In this document: piece by piece, positions 53,384-61,698 of the stretch
Numbering within the stretch: the stretch's first letter is position 1
How the letters are laid out: every line of letters begins with the position of its first letter
NCBI RefSeq assembly: GCF_024710845.1
Contig: NZ_JANJTZ010000066.1
Span: forward strand, 186,001 to 250,000
Direction of reading: 5' to 3'
Source: Mesorhizobium sp.
GTDB lineage: Bacteria; Pseudomonadota; Alphaproteobacteria; Rhizobiales; Rhizobiaceae
DNA length: 64,000 bases
Notes under the pieces: generated by a model
What the model saw: the letters and a program-made list of their open reading frames with translations, nothing else
What the model was told of the DNA's origin: nothing
The model's database searches: none
Made by a program: the position numbers and the translations under genes

Positions 53384-54337
53384 ATGGCGCCGCGCATTGC
53401 AGTTCTCGGCTGCGGATACTGGGGCAGCAACCATATCCGCACGCTGAAGTCTCTCGGCGCGTTGCACGCGGTCTCCGATGCCAACCTGGCTCGCGCCGAG
53501 GGCTTCGCCGTCGAGCAGGACGTGTTGGCGATTGCGCCGGATGACCTGTTTTCACGCGACGACATCGACGCGATCGTCATGGCCCTGCCGCCGCAGTTCC
53601 ACGCCGAGATGGCGATCCGCGCGGTTAACGCCGGCAAGGACGTGCTGGTCGAGAAGCCGATCGCGCTCACCGTGGCGGACGCCGAGCGCGCGGTCGCTGC
53701 CGCGAAGGCGGCCGGGCGCATCTTCATGACCGGCCATGTGCTGCGCTTCCACCCCGCCTTCGAGACGCTGAAGGATCTGATCGACCGCGGCGATCTCGGC
53801 GAAATCAAATACATCCACTCGCATCGGCTCGGCCTCGGCAAGTTCCACACCGAAAACGACGCGCTGTGGGATCTCGCGCCGCACGATCTGTCGATGATCC
53901 TGGCGATCACCGGCGCCTTCCCGATCGAGGTGCGAGGCGAGGGGGCGGCGCTGCTCGATCACCTGTCGGACTTCGCCCACCTGCACATGCGCTTTCCCAA
54001 CGGCTTACGCAGCCACCTCTTCACTTCGCGGCTCAACCCCTATCGCGAGCGGCGGCTGACGGTTGTCGGAACGAAGTCGATGGCGGTGTTCGACGACGTC
54101 GAACCTTGGGAGCGAAAGCTCGCCGTCTACCGCCACGCGGTGTGGCAGGACAGCGGCCACTGGGCGTTCACCGCCAACGAGCCGACCTACGTGCCGGTCG
54201 CCGAAGGCATGCCGCTGACGCGTGAATTGCAGCATTTCATCTCCTGCATCGAGACGCGCGCCGAGCCGCGCACCAGCGGCGAGGAAGCGATCGGCGTGTT
54301 GCGCATCCTCACCGCCGGAACCGTCACCCACGACTGA
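53384..54337 (+). CDS. Gfo/Idh/MocA oxidoreductase (GnnA-like sugar dehydrogenase)
   Basis: A 317-residue NAD(P)-dependent dehydrogenase. It starts with the Rossmann motif AVLGCGYWGSNH at residue 6 and has the family signature VEKPIAL near residue 90; HLHMRFPNG and similar strands make up the C-terminal sheet. An aminotransferase of the sugar type follows 139 bp downstream. This pair resembles GnnA-GnnB, which oxidise and aminate the 3-position of UDP-GlcNAc to make the diaminosugar of lipid A. That is inference from family and order. I start at ATG 53384. Confidence 0.82.
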   Translation: MAPRIAVLGCGYWGSNHIRTLKSLGALHAVSDANLARAEGFAVEQDVLAIAPDDLFSRDDIDAIVMALPPQFHAEMAIRAVNAGKDVLVEKPIALTVADAERAVAAAKAAGRIFMTGHVLRFHPAFETLKDLIDRGDLGEIKYIHSHRLGLGKFHTENDALWDLAPHDLSMILAITGAFPIEVRGEGAALLDHLSDFAHLHMRFPNGLRSHLFTSRLNPYRERRLTVVGTKSMAVFDDVEPWERKLAVYRHAVWQDSGHWAFTANEPTYVPVAEGMPLTRELQHFISCIETRAEPRTSGEEAIGVLRILTAGTVTHD

Positions 54338-54476
54338 TTCTTGCGATCACCCCGCCTTACAGGGGCGGTATGTGTGTGAAACAGACGCACTGGCGTATGC
54401 CGGCGGATCGAATTATGACGGCATGTCCGTCGGCGGCTCCCTACCGCCCAGCCACAAGACCTGACAAGGGCGACCC

Positions 54477-55616
54477 ATGCAGTTCATCGACCTCGCGGCC
54501 CAGCGCGCACGCATCAACGACCGTCTGAAAGCCGCGATCGACAAGGTGGTGAATGAAGGCCGCTACATCCTCGGCCCCGAAGTTGCGACATTCGAGAAGC
54601 AGCTCGCCGACTATGTCGGGGTGAAGAACGTGGTCGCCTGCGCCAACGGCACGGATGCGCTGCTTTTGCCGCTCTATGCTTCCGGCATCGGGCCGGGCGA
54701 CGCCGTGTTCGTGCCGAGCTTCACTTTCGCGGCGACGGCGGAAGTCGTGGCGTTGGCCAAGGCCGAGCCCGTCTTCGTCGACATCGATCCGGATACTTAC
54801 AATATCGACATCGAAGGCCTTGAGGCGGCGATCGCGATGGTCAAGGCGGAAGGACGTCTCAATCCGCGCGCGATCATACCGGTCGACCTGTTCGGGCTTG
54901 CCGCCGACTATGATGCCATTGGCAAGATCGCGGCGCGCGAAGGGCTGATGGTGATCGAGGACGCGGCGCAGGCGATCGGCGGCGTGCGCAACGGCGTGAA
55001 ATGCGGCGCCTTTGGCGACGTGGCGTCGACCAGCTTCTATCCGGCCAAGCCGCTCGGCTGCTACGGCGACGGCGGGGCGATGTTCACCAATGACGATGCG
55101 CTGGCCGAGCGGCTGCGCTCCTTTGCCTTCCACGGCAAGGGCGAGACGCAGTACGACAATGTCCATGTCGGCATCAATTCCCGCCTCGACACGATCCAGG
55201 CGGCGATCCTGATCGAGAAGCTCGCCATTCTCGAAGACGAGATGGAAGCCCGTCAAGTCGTGGCAAGGCGCTATGCCGAGCGTCTCACCGGAATCGTCAA
55301 GCCGGCGCATATGCCTGTCGGCAACCGCTCAGCCTGGGCTCAGTATGCGATCGAGACGCCGGTGCGCGACGGCCTGAAGGCGCATCTGCAAAGCCAGGCG
55401 ATTCCGTCGGTAATCTACTACGTCAAGCCGCTGCATCAGCAGGTGGCCTATGAGCGCTTCCCGCGCGCGCCCGGGGGCCTGCCGGTGTCGGAGGCGCTGC
55501 CAGAGCGGATCCTCTGCCTGCCGATGCATCCCTATCTGAGCGAAGCCGATCAGGACCAGATCTGCGACGCGATCGCAGGCTATGTCGGGCACAACGCCGC
55601 GATCGCAGCCGAGTAA
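54477..55616 (+). CDS. DegT/DnrJ/EryC1 aminotransferase (GnnB-like)
   Basis: A 379-residue PLP-dependent sugar aminotransferase. Lys191 in STSFYPAKPLGCYGDGG is the Schiff-base lysine. The phosphate-binding region ACANGTDALLLPL and the EDAAQAIGG motif are typical. It would transfer an amino group to a keto-sugar nucleotide made by the upstream oxidoreductase, with glutamate as donor. The product could be a 3-amino sugar for lipid A or polysaccharide. GACAAGGGCGACCC before the ATG supplies a weak ribosome site. It converges on mnmA with a two-base gap. Confidence 0.88.
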   Translation: MQFIDLAAQRARINDRLKAAIDKVVNEGRYILGPEVATFEKQLADYVGVKNVVACANGTDALLLPLYASGIGPGDAVFVPSFTFAATAEVVALAKAEPVFVDIDPDTYNIDIEGLEAAIAMVKAEGRLNPRAIIPVDLFGLAADYDAIGKIAAREGLMVIEDAAQAIGGVRNGVKCGAFGDVASTSFYPAKPLGCYGDGGAMFTNDDALAERLRSFAFHGKGETQYDNVHVGINSRLDTIQAAILIEKLAILEDEMEARQVVARRYAERLTGIVKPAHMPVGNRSAWAQYAIETPVRDGLKAHLQSQAIPSVIYYVKPLHQQVAYERFPRAPGGLPVSEALPERILCLPMHPYLSEADQDQICDAIAGYVGHNAAIAAE

Positions 55617-55618
55617 GT

Positions 55619-56812
55619 TCAGGCGGGCAGCCGGGTTCCCTCGGCAGCCATCTTCCGCAGCATGGCTTCCGCCTCGGGTGCGCGCTCCGAGCGCGCGATG
55701 AAGCCGCCGCCGAAGATCCGCGCACCGTCTCCCTCCGCGTCGTAGAGCACACAGGCCTGGCCCGCGGCCACGCCCTGTTCGCCAGCGGCGAGTTCCACCT
55801 CCGCGCGGCCGTCCGTCCAGCGCAGGACGGCGGGAGCGGGGCGGCGGGTCGAGCGCACCCTGGCGAAGAGCTCGAGGCCGGAGGCGGGGAGCGCCTCGAG
55901 CGGCACGTCGCCCAGCCAGTTCATGTCGCGCAGCACCACTTTGCGGGTCTCCAGCGCCTCGCGCGGCCCGACGACGACGCGTGCGTGAGCCGCGTCTATG
56001 TGTACCACGTAGAGCGGATCCCCGGTCGCGACGCCGATGCCGCGGCGCTGGCCGATCGTGTAGTGGAGGATGCCGTCGTGGCGGCCGAGCACGCGCCCGT
56101 CGAGATGGACGATCTCGCCCGGTGACGCCGCTTCGGGCCTGAGCTTGGCGATGATGTCGGAATACTTGCCCTGGGGCACGAAGCAGATGTCCTGGCTGTC
56201 CTGCTTCTGGGCGACGGAAAGGCCCATCTCCGCTGCGAGCTCGCGCACCTGCGGCTTCGGCAGGTCGCCGAGGGGGAAGCGCAGGAAGTCGATCTGCTCC
56301 TGCGTCGTGGCGAAGAGGAAGTAGCTCTGGTCGCGATCGGCGTCGACGGGCCGGAAAAGCGCGCGATGCGCGCCATTGGCGCGCGACCGGATATAGTGAC
56401 CGGTGGCGAGCGCATCCGCTCCGAGGTCGCGCGCAGTGGCCAGGAGGTCGGCGAACTTGACCGTCTGGTTGCAGACGACGCAGGGAATGGGCGTCTCGCC
56501 GGCGGCATAGCTCGCCGTGAACGGGTCGATCACTGCCTCGCGGAAGCGCTGCTCGTAGTTGAGCACGTAGTGCGGGATGCCGATCGTCTCGGCGACGCGG
56601 CGTGCGTCGTCGATGTCGCGTCCGGCGCAGCAGGAGCCGGGCCGGTGCGTCGCCGCGCCGTGATCGTAGAGCTGGAGCGTGACGCCGACGACGTCGTAAC
56701 CCTGCCGCTTGAGCAGACCGGCGACGACCGAGGAATCCACGCCGCCCGACATCGCGACGACGACGCGCGTGTCTTCTGGACGTCCGGGAAGGTCGAGGCT
56801 GTTTGCTGTCAT
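55619..56812 (-). CDS. mnmA: tRNA-specific 2-thiouridylase MnmA
   Basis: A 397-residue enzyme that thiolates U34 of Lys, Glu and Gln tRNAs. Its PP-loop is [10 protein letters not shown]. The catalytic cysteines are in [13 protein letters not shown] and [10 protein letters not shown]. The C-terminal beta-barrel part begins after [11 protein letters not shown] take ATG 56812; a TTG at 56857 would add 15 residues, and neither has a strong ribosome site. It is an isolated housekeeping gene between the sugar genes and sciP. Confidence 0.95.
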   Translation of the reverse strand: MTANSLDLPGRPEDTRVVVAMSGGVDSSVVAGLLKRQGYDVVGVTLQLYDHGAATHRPGSCCAGRDIDDARRVAETIGIPHYVLNYEQRFREAVIDPFTASYAAGETPIPCVVCNQTVKFADLLATARDLGADALATGHYIRSRANGAHRALFRPVDADRDQSYFLFATTQEQIDFLRFPLGDLPKPQVRELAAEMGLSVAQKQDSQDICFVPQGKYSDIIAKLRPEAASPGEIVHLDGRVLGRHDGILHYTIGQRRGIGVATGDPLYVVHIDAAHARVVVGPREALETRKVVLRDMNWLGDVPLEALPASGLELFARVRSTRRPAPAVLRWTDGRAEVELAAGEQGVAAGQACVLYDAEGDGARIFGGGFIARSERAPEAEAMLRKMAAEGTRLPA

Positions 56813-57039
56813 CGCTGCATGGCCGTGCGGAAAGTGGGGTCTTGGGGCTGTCGTCAATATAGGTCAAGCCCCCTCGATCTGCCACGCCGCGGACGCTGAG
56901 CCTGCCCACCTTGGCAAAAAAGACAATTAAAACAGAGTGTTGGAAGCAATCTAATTCGATTGTTCCGCTTAGGCAATTTTTAAACCTGTGGCGGTATTGT
57001 GTTCTGGATCGAGTGTGAGTGCGTAGTTTAGAGAGTATG

Positions 57040-57315
57040 ATGACCGATCTGATCAGACCTCGCGTCAAGTATGTCATCGGGCCGGACGGCAGCCCCCTTA
57101 CCATTGCCGACCTGCCGCCGTCGAATACGCGCCGCTGGGTCATCCGCCGCAAGGCCGAGGTCGTTGCCGCCGTACGTGGCGGGCTTCTCAGCCTCGAAGA
57201 GGCATGCCAGCGCTACAAGCTGACCACCGAGGAATTCCTGTCCTGGCAGGCGTCGATCGACGAATACGGCCTGGCCGGCCTGCGCACCACCCGCATCCAG
57301 CAGTACCGGCACTGA
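57040..57315 (+). CDS. sciP: SciP (DUF1153) CtrA-inhibitory regulator
   Basis: A 91-residue helix-turn-helix protein of the DUF1153 family: RPRVKYVIGPDGSPLTIADLPP, then TRRWVIRRKAEVVAAVRGGLLS and EEACQRYKLTTEEFLSWQ. In Caulobacter SciP binds CtrA-occupied promoters and blocks their transcription in early cell cycle stages. Here it lies 1.4 kb from ctrA. An extra ATG directly precedes the chosen one at 57037. It is preceded by an AT-rich 227-bp region that probably holds its cell-cycle promoter. Confidence 0.93.
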   Translation: MTDLIRPRVKYVIGPDGSPLTIADLPPSNTRRWVIRRKAEVVAAVRGGLLSLEEACQRYKLTTEEFLSWQASIDEYGLAGLRTTRIQQYRH

Positions 57316-57321
57316 GCCTTT

Positions 57322-57777
57322 CTATACCGCGGCGGCCTGTCGAGATTTCACCAGCGCCGCAGCCGCCACTGTCAGCACCACCGATCCGGCGAAGAACCAC
57401 AGCCCAGGCTGCGTGAAGGCGGTCGCGAGGCCGCTCGTCTTTGCCGCGAAGATCACCAGAGCCACGAGCACCACGTCGAGCATCGACCAGTTCGACAGCG
57501 CACGGAACCAGGCGGGCAGCAGCCGGTCGCCGTCGGACTGCGCGAAGGCGGCCGCGTGAAGCAGATAGAGCTTCATTGCCGGAAACATGATCGAGAAGAT
57601 CAGGATGAGGGCCGCGGTCGGCCAGTCGCCGGCGTTCCAGAGGCTGGTGACCATGGCGATCAGGGACGGTTCGTCCGACAGGATGAGGAAGCGTTCGATC
57701 CGAACCAGCGGCAAGGTGATGCCGAGCGCGAAGGAGAAGGTGGCGCCGCACAGCACGGCCGGGAGCAGGAACCGCAT
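57322..57777 (-). CDS. PqiA-family membrane protein
   Basis: A 151-residue protein with four hydrophobic segments, similar to one half of paraquat-inducible protein A. The motif FSIMFPAMKLYLL and the block LSNWSMLDVVLVALVIF match the PqiA domain. Full PqiA proteins have two such domains; this is the single-domain form common in rhizobia. No zinc-ribbon cysteines are present. It converges on sciP with a six-base gap. Function in envelope lipid transport is possible but unproven. Confidence 0.82.
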   Translation of the reverse strand: MRFLLPAVLCGATFSFALGITLPLVRIERFLILSDEPSLIAMVTSLWNAGDWPTAALILIFSIMFPAMKLYLLHAAAFAQSDGDRLLPAWFRALSNWSMLDVVLVALVIFAAKTSGLATAFTQPGLWFFAGSVVLTVAAAALVKSRQAAAV

Positions 57778-57857
57778 CGGGTTCCTATAGCGGAGGAAAG
57801 GCTCGGGCGTAAGGTTCGCGCAAGCGGTTCACGCGATACGTCGAAGCGGGGCGTTGT

Positions 57858-58232
57858 TCAGCCGACGGCGCGACGGGCGTCGGTCTCCAGTTCGCGCTGC
57901 CGGGTATCGCGGTTTTCCAGCATCTCGGCCTTGGAAAGTTCACCCTCGGCCTCGGCGAGGGCGGCTTCGGCGCCGGCCTTCTGCTGCAGGAGATCGTGCT
58001 GAGAGGTCTTGAGGTTGTCGCGGCGCATGCGCGCCGCCTTCGCGAAGGTGGGATATGCGAAGTGATTGATGTCGGTAATGCCGGACTTGCGCTCTTCCGA
58101 GGCGATCTGCGCGTCGAGTTCGTTGGCCATCCGTTCGAATTCGGCCACCATCATCTCGATCTGAAGAAGCTGACGACGCTTCTCGCTGACCTGGAATTTC
58201 TTCAGTCTGACGAGATTCCCGCGTGACTTCAT
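57858..58232 (-). CDS. fliJ: FliJ-like flagellar export chaperone
   Basis: A 124-residue, almost wholly alpha-helical protein that would form a coiled-coil hairpin. It resembles the rhizobial FliJ next to ctrA: KSRGNLVRLKKFQVSEKRRQ at the start, SGITDINHFAYPTFAKAARMR in the middle turn. FliJ links the export ATPase FliI to the flagellar gate. No other flagellar genes are in the window. I start at ATG 58232. It is divergent from ctrA, with a 450-bp regulatory region between. Confidence 0.8.
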   Translation of the reverse strand: MKSRGNLVRLKKFQVSEKRRQLLQIEMMVAEFERMANELDAQIASEERKSGITDINHFAYPTFAKAARMRRDNLKTSQHDLLQQKAGAEAALAEAEGELSKAEMLENRDTRQRELETDARRAVG

Positions 58233-58682
58233 GACGACAAACTCCAGAACACGAACCCAACTCAACACAACATCGGATCCGCCGGGTCGGGCGGGCCGTG
58301 CGCTTCATCCGAAAGTGTCGTCCATCGTGCCGAATAAAATCTTAAGGCGAGACGGACTTGGTAACCTTTCGTTTACGCGCATTGTTAATCATACGGGTCA
58401 TGGCTTAAGGGCCGGTAAAAATCGATCGGTGGGGACCGATATTCGGAGACAGCGAATCCGGAACACCAGCTTACGCTGGTTTCCTAATTCGGCAGTTTAA
58501 GAAGCTCGGTTGGTGATTCGCGTTTGGATTCAAATGCGTGTTACGAAGAGTTGGCAATAACTGATTGTCCTTGCGTTATGGAATCAGATTTTGTTAACCA
58601 TTCGGTGGCAGCTTCTGAATCAGGCAATCACTGTCCTTGGCCGGTTTGATGCTCCGGTCCGGCGGCGGAGAAGGGGAATGAA
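58233..58682. promoter_or_regulatory. ctrA/fliJ regulatory region
   Basis: These 450 bases hold no gene and are AT-richer than the rest. Five GANTC sites (58454, 58515, 58527, 58581, 58617) fall within 168 bp; one would be expected per 256. A CtrA-like box TTAA-N7-TAAA is at 58405-58419, TTAATCAT is at 58385-58392 and TTAACCAT is at 58594-58601. A hairpin ACCAGC-TTAC-GCTGGT is at 58465-58480 and a dyad ATCGGT-GGGG-ACCGAT precedes it. The layout fits methylation-gated, autoregulated ctrA transcription. Confidence 0.72.
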
Positions 58683-59378
58683 ATGCGCGTCCTGCTGATT
58701 GAAGATGACAGTGCAACGGCCCAGAGCATCGAGTTGATGCTCAAATCCGAGAGCTTCAACGTCTACACGACGGACCTTGGCGAAGAAGGTGTCGATCTCG
58801 GCAAGCTCTACGACTACGACATCATCCTGCTCGACCTGAACCTCCCGGACATGTCCGGCTACGAAGTGCTTCGGACGCTGCGCCTTTCCAAGGTGAAGAC
58901 CCCGATCCTGATCCTTTCCGGCATGGCCGGCATCGAGGACAAGGTTCGCGGCCTCGGCTTCGGTGCGGACGACTACATGACCAAGCCTTTCCACAAGGAC
59001 GAGCTCGTGGCGCGCATCCACGCCATCGTCCGCCGCTCGAAGGGCCACGCCCAGTCGGTTATCAGCACCGGCGACCTGATCGTGAACCTGGACGCCAAGA
59101 CGGTCGAGGTCGGCGGCCAGCGGGTGCATCTGACGGGCAAGGAATACCAGATGCTGGAGCTGCTTTCGCTCCGCAAAGGCACCACGCTCACCAAGGAAAT
59201 GTTCCTTAACCACCTCTATGGCGGCATGGACGAGCCGGAACTGAAGATCATCGACGTCTTCATCTGCAAGCTGCGCAAGAAGCTCGACGCCGCGTCGGGC
59301 GGCCAGAACTACATCGAGACAGTCTGGGGCCGCGGCTATGTGCTGCGCGAGCCGGAAGATCTGCGCGTAAGCGCCTGA
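58683..59378 (+). CDS. ctrA: Cell-cycle master response regulator CtrA
   Basis: A 231-residue OmpR-type response regulator. The receiver has the acidic pair in [12 protein letters not shown], phosphoacceptor Asp51 in [12 protein letters not shown] and Lys in [10 protein letters not shown]. The DNA-binding domain has [19 protein letters not shown] and VWGRGYVL. The sequence is close to CtrA of Brucella and rhizobia. It ends in VSA rather than two alanines, which matters because ClpXP recognises the C-terminus in Caulobacter. ChpT, sciP and eipA are adjacent. A good terminator follows. Confidence 0.97.
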   Translation: MRVLLIEDDSATAQSIELMLKSESFNVYTTDLGEEGVDLGKLYDYDIILLDLNLPDMSGYEVLRTLRLSKVKTPILILSGMAGIEDKVRGLGFGADDYMTKPFHKDELVARIHAIVRRSKGHAQSVISTGDLIVNLDAKTVEVGGQRVHLTGKEYQMLELLSLRKGTTLTKEMFLNHLYGGMDEPELKIIDVFICKLRKKLDAASGGQNYIETVWGRGYVLREPEDLRVSA

Positions 59379-59402
59379 GAATCCCGATCGAAATCTGAAA
59401 AG

Positions 59403-59434
59403 AGGCCCGGCGGGCTAACCGCGGGCCTTTTTTT
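59403..59434 (+). terminator. Intrinsic terminator of ctrA
   Basis: AGGCCCG pairs with CGGGCCT over a 12-base loop and is followed by seven T. It lies 25 bases past the ctrA stop and before the convergent receiver gene. Confidence 0.88.
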
Positions 59435-59471
59435 ATTGGGGCCGAGCCTTTCGCTGTTCCGCCGACCGAGT

Positions 59472-59840
59472 TCAGGCCGCCGCCTGGAACTGGCGGAAGC
59501 GCTCGAGCAGTTGCGACCTGTTGAACGGCTTCAGAACGTAACCAGCGGCGCCCGCCCGCTTGGCCCGCATGATCGCGCCGAGATCGAATTGCGGCAGGCA
59601 GATCATGACGCGGGGGCGGATGACGGCCGGAATGGCCACGGCCTGACGGATGAACTCGACTGTCGTCATGTCCGTCAGCCCGCCGTCGACGACGATGATA
59701 TCGGGCATCTGCGCCATGCACATGTCCAGCGCCTGCGTCCCGGTCGAGGCCTCGACGACCATCATCTCGGGTCCCGTCAGGATGCGCTTGGCGACCTTTC
59801 GGATCACACTGGAGTCGTCCACGATTATACAGCGCTTCAT
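59472..59840 (-). CDS. Receiver-only response regulator next to ctrA
   Basis: A 122-residue CheY-like receiver without output domain. It has the acidic pair in IIVDDSSVIRKVAKRIL, phosphoacceptor Asp52 in IIVVDGGLTD and the switch Lys in YVLKPFNRSQLLERF. The sequence does not look like DivK (typically MPKTVMIVEDNELNMK) or CpdR. It is conserved, as far as I recall, beside ctrA and chpT in Hyphomicrobiales, but has no established role. I chose MKRCIIVDD (59840), with AAGGG eight bases upstream, over MPMKRC at 59846. It could be a phosphate sink or input to ChpT. Confidence 0.85.
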   Translation of the reverse strand: MKRCIIVDDSSVIRKVAKRILTGPEMMVVEASTGTQALDMCMAQMPDIIVVDGGLTDMTTVEFIRQAVAIPAVIRPRVMICLPQFDLGAIMRAKRAGAAGYVLKPFNRSQLLERFRQFQAAA

Positions 59841-60024
59841 CGGCATGCCCTTGGTTCGGCGTCTCCGAGGCGAGGTGCTTCGGGTCCATCGAGGCGGACA
59901 CTACCCGCAGGACAGTAAAAATCCGTCAAAGCCGATGCCTAAAAATGTATTCATCGACACTTTAAATGCGCGGCCGGGATAACTTCAATTCAACGCCGAT
60001 ATACTGTCAGCATCGAGTTCACAT

Positions 60025-60654
60025 TCAACGCGCGGCGAAGACGATCTCCTCCGCGCCGGCGCGGATCGAAATCTCCATGCCGGCTTCGCGCGCGAGCAGC
60101 AGCGTGTAGTAGGGCTGCACCGAATGCGCGTCGATCGGCTCCGAGGGCTTGCTGCCGGAGTGCAGCTCGAGGAATTTCGGCGGCACGCGCACCATCGGCC
60201 CGGCGGCGGTGATGCTGAACAAGGGCGCAGTGTCGAGATCGTCCAGGTTCACCCTGATCTTGCCGCCGCGCGGAATCGCGCCGATCCCGACGAGGATGAG
60301 ATTGAGGATCAGCTTGACCTTGTTCTTGGGCAGCAGCACCCTTTTCCCGACCCATTCGAGATCCGGCTTCTCGTTGCGGACATAGGCCAGGGCGACGGCT
60401 TCCGCGTCACCGGTATCGATCTGCATCCCGGCCGAACCGGCGGCCCCGAAGGCAATGCGGGCGAACTGCAGCCGCGCCGATGCGTTGCGGGCGCTGGTGC
60501 GGATGAGGTTCATGGCGTCCTCGTCGGCGCCGCCTTCGTCCAGCAGTTCCAGGCCGTTGTTGATGGCGCCGACCGGCGAAATGATGTCGTGGCACACGCG
60601 GCTGCACAGCAATGCCGCAAGTTCCGGAGCCGAAAGCGTGAAAAGGTCCGCCAT
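60025..60654 (-). CDS. chpT: Histidine phosphotransferase ChpT
   Basis: A 209-residue phosphotransferase that passes phosphate from CckA to CtrA and CpdR. His22 in LCSRVCHDIISPVGAINNGLE is the phosphoacceptor in a DHp-like helix. The C-terminal half is a degenerate ATPase-like domain without ATP-binding boxes (LPKNKVKLILNLILVGIGAI). It lies 1.2 kb from its target ctrA. GANTC sites at 60671 and 60721 lie just upstream, so it may also be under CcrM control. Confidence 0.93.
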   Translation of the reverse strand: MADLFTLSAPELAALLCSRVCHDIISPVGAINNGLELLDEGGADEDAMNLIRTSARNASARLQFARIAFGAAGSAGMQIDTGDAEAVALAYVRNEKPDLEWVGKRVLLPKNKVKLILNLILVGIGAIPRGGKIRVNLDDLDTAPLFSITAAGPMVRVPPKFLELHSGSKPSEPIDAHSVQPYYTLLLAREAGMEISIRAGAEEIVFAAR

Positions 60655-60944
60655 TCCCGTGAAATCCCCTGATTCGTGAAATGTACTAAGCAACCGGAAC
60701 CGACACCCGCCACAGTCTGCGAATCAACAGCAAAACCCGCGACTTCGCGATATACGCCGACCTGAAACCGGGCAACAAACGGCTGCGTGCAACGCGACGG
60801 CAGCCATCAAAGAAACACGATCATTTGACGGATTAATGGTTGAAAAAGGATTAGCGCCTAGGGTTGCCAAATGATTGCGAGCGGCCGCAGAGCCGCAGCG
60901 GTCAGGCGTCGAATAAGGGTGCTCCCAAGAAGGGAGAATGTACA

Positions 60945-61523
60945 ATGTTTCTCAAGGTCTTCGCGCGGAGCTTCCGCGTCTTGTCGGCGGTCGCCGCGTT
61001 CGTGGCCCTTTCGCTGGTGCTCGCCTCGGGCGCGCGCGCGAACGAATACACGGCGCAGGAAATCGTCGATTCCGGACACAAGTTCTTCGGTGCGACGTCG
61101 GGTGGCCTCGCGACCGTCGTCGAAAAGATCTTCGCGTCCTACGGGCTGCCGAACGGCTATGTCCTCGGTGAAGAAGGATCCGGCGCCATCGTTGGCGGCC
61201 TGACCTATGGCGAAGGCACGCTCTATACCAAGAACGCCGGCGATCACCGCGTGTTCTGGCAGGGCCCGTCGCTCGGTTGGGATTTCGGTGGTCAGGGCTC
61301 GCGCACCATGATCCTGGTCTACAACCTCGACACGATCGAAGCGGTCTACGGCCGCTTCGGCGGCGTCGCGGGTTCGGCCTACATAGTGGCCGGCCTCGGC
61401 TTCAACGTCATGAAGAACGGCCGCGTGCTGCTCGTGCCGGTGCGCACCGGCGTCGGCGCCCGCCTCGGCGTGAATGTGGGCTACCTGAAGGTCACCGAGC
61501 GTCCGACCTGGAACCCCTTCTGA
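60945..61523 (+). CDS. eipA: DUF1134 envelope protein (EipA-like)
   Basis: A 192-residue exported protein of the DUF1134 family with a Sec signal (residues 1-31, FVALSLVLASGARA then N). The mature part is glycine-rich beta sheet: GGLATVVEKIFASYGLPNGYV, LGEEGSGAIVGGLTYGEG, NVMKNGRVLLVPVRTGVG. In Brucella the homologue EipA is a periplasmic SH3-like barrel needed for envelope integrity and is CtrA-regulated. GGGAG lies nine bases before the ATG. The 290 bp shared with divergent chpT include TTAATGG at 60833, a possible half CtrA site. Confidence 0.88.
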   Translation: MFLKVFARSFRVLSAVAAFVALSLVLASGARANEYTAQEIVDSGHKFFGATSGGLATVVEKIFASYGLPNGYVLGEEGSGAIVGGLTYGEGTLYTKNAGDHRVFWQGPSLGWDFGGQGSRTMILVYNLDTIEAVYGRFGGVAGSAYIVAGLGFNVMKNGRVLLVPVRTGVGARLGVNVGYLKVTERPTWNPF

Positions 61524-61550
61524 GCCACGGCCGCGCCGCCGACATTAGGG

Positions 61551-61565
61551 TTAAGCGAAAGTAAA
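61551..61565. promoter_or_regulatory. CtrA-like box upstream of the coiled-coil gene
   Basis: TTAAG-N5-GTAAA gives TTAA-N7-TAAA, one mismatch from the CtrA consensus TTAA-N7-TTAA and of the same form as the box before ctrA at 58405. It is 133 bp upstream of the start at 61699. Confidence 0.45.
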
Positions 61566-61698
61566 TTGCATCGGGGCTGGATTCATCCGGTCCCGATGTG
61601 GCACATCTGGCGGGCCGTTCCCGCGGGGGCGGTGAGATGTTGCGTCCTCGCCGTATCGCACGCCTGGCGACACGGCCGAACCGTCCGGAACAACCCAG

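Noticed and set aside
59472-59840. Calling the lone receiver DivK or CpdR
   Set aside because: The N-terminal and helix sequences do not match either protein as I know them; the neutral description is safer.
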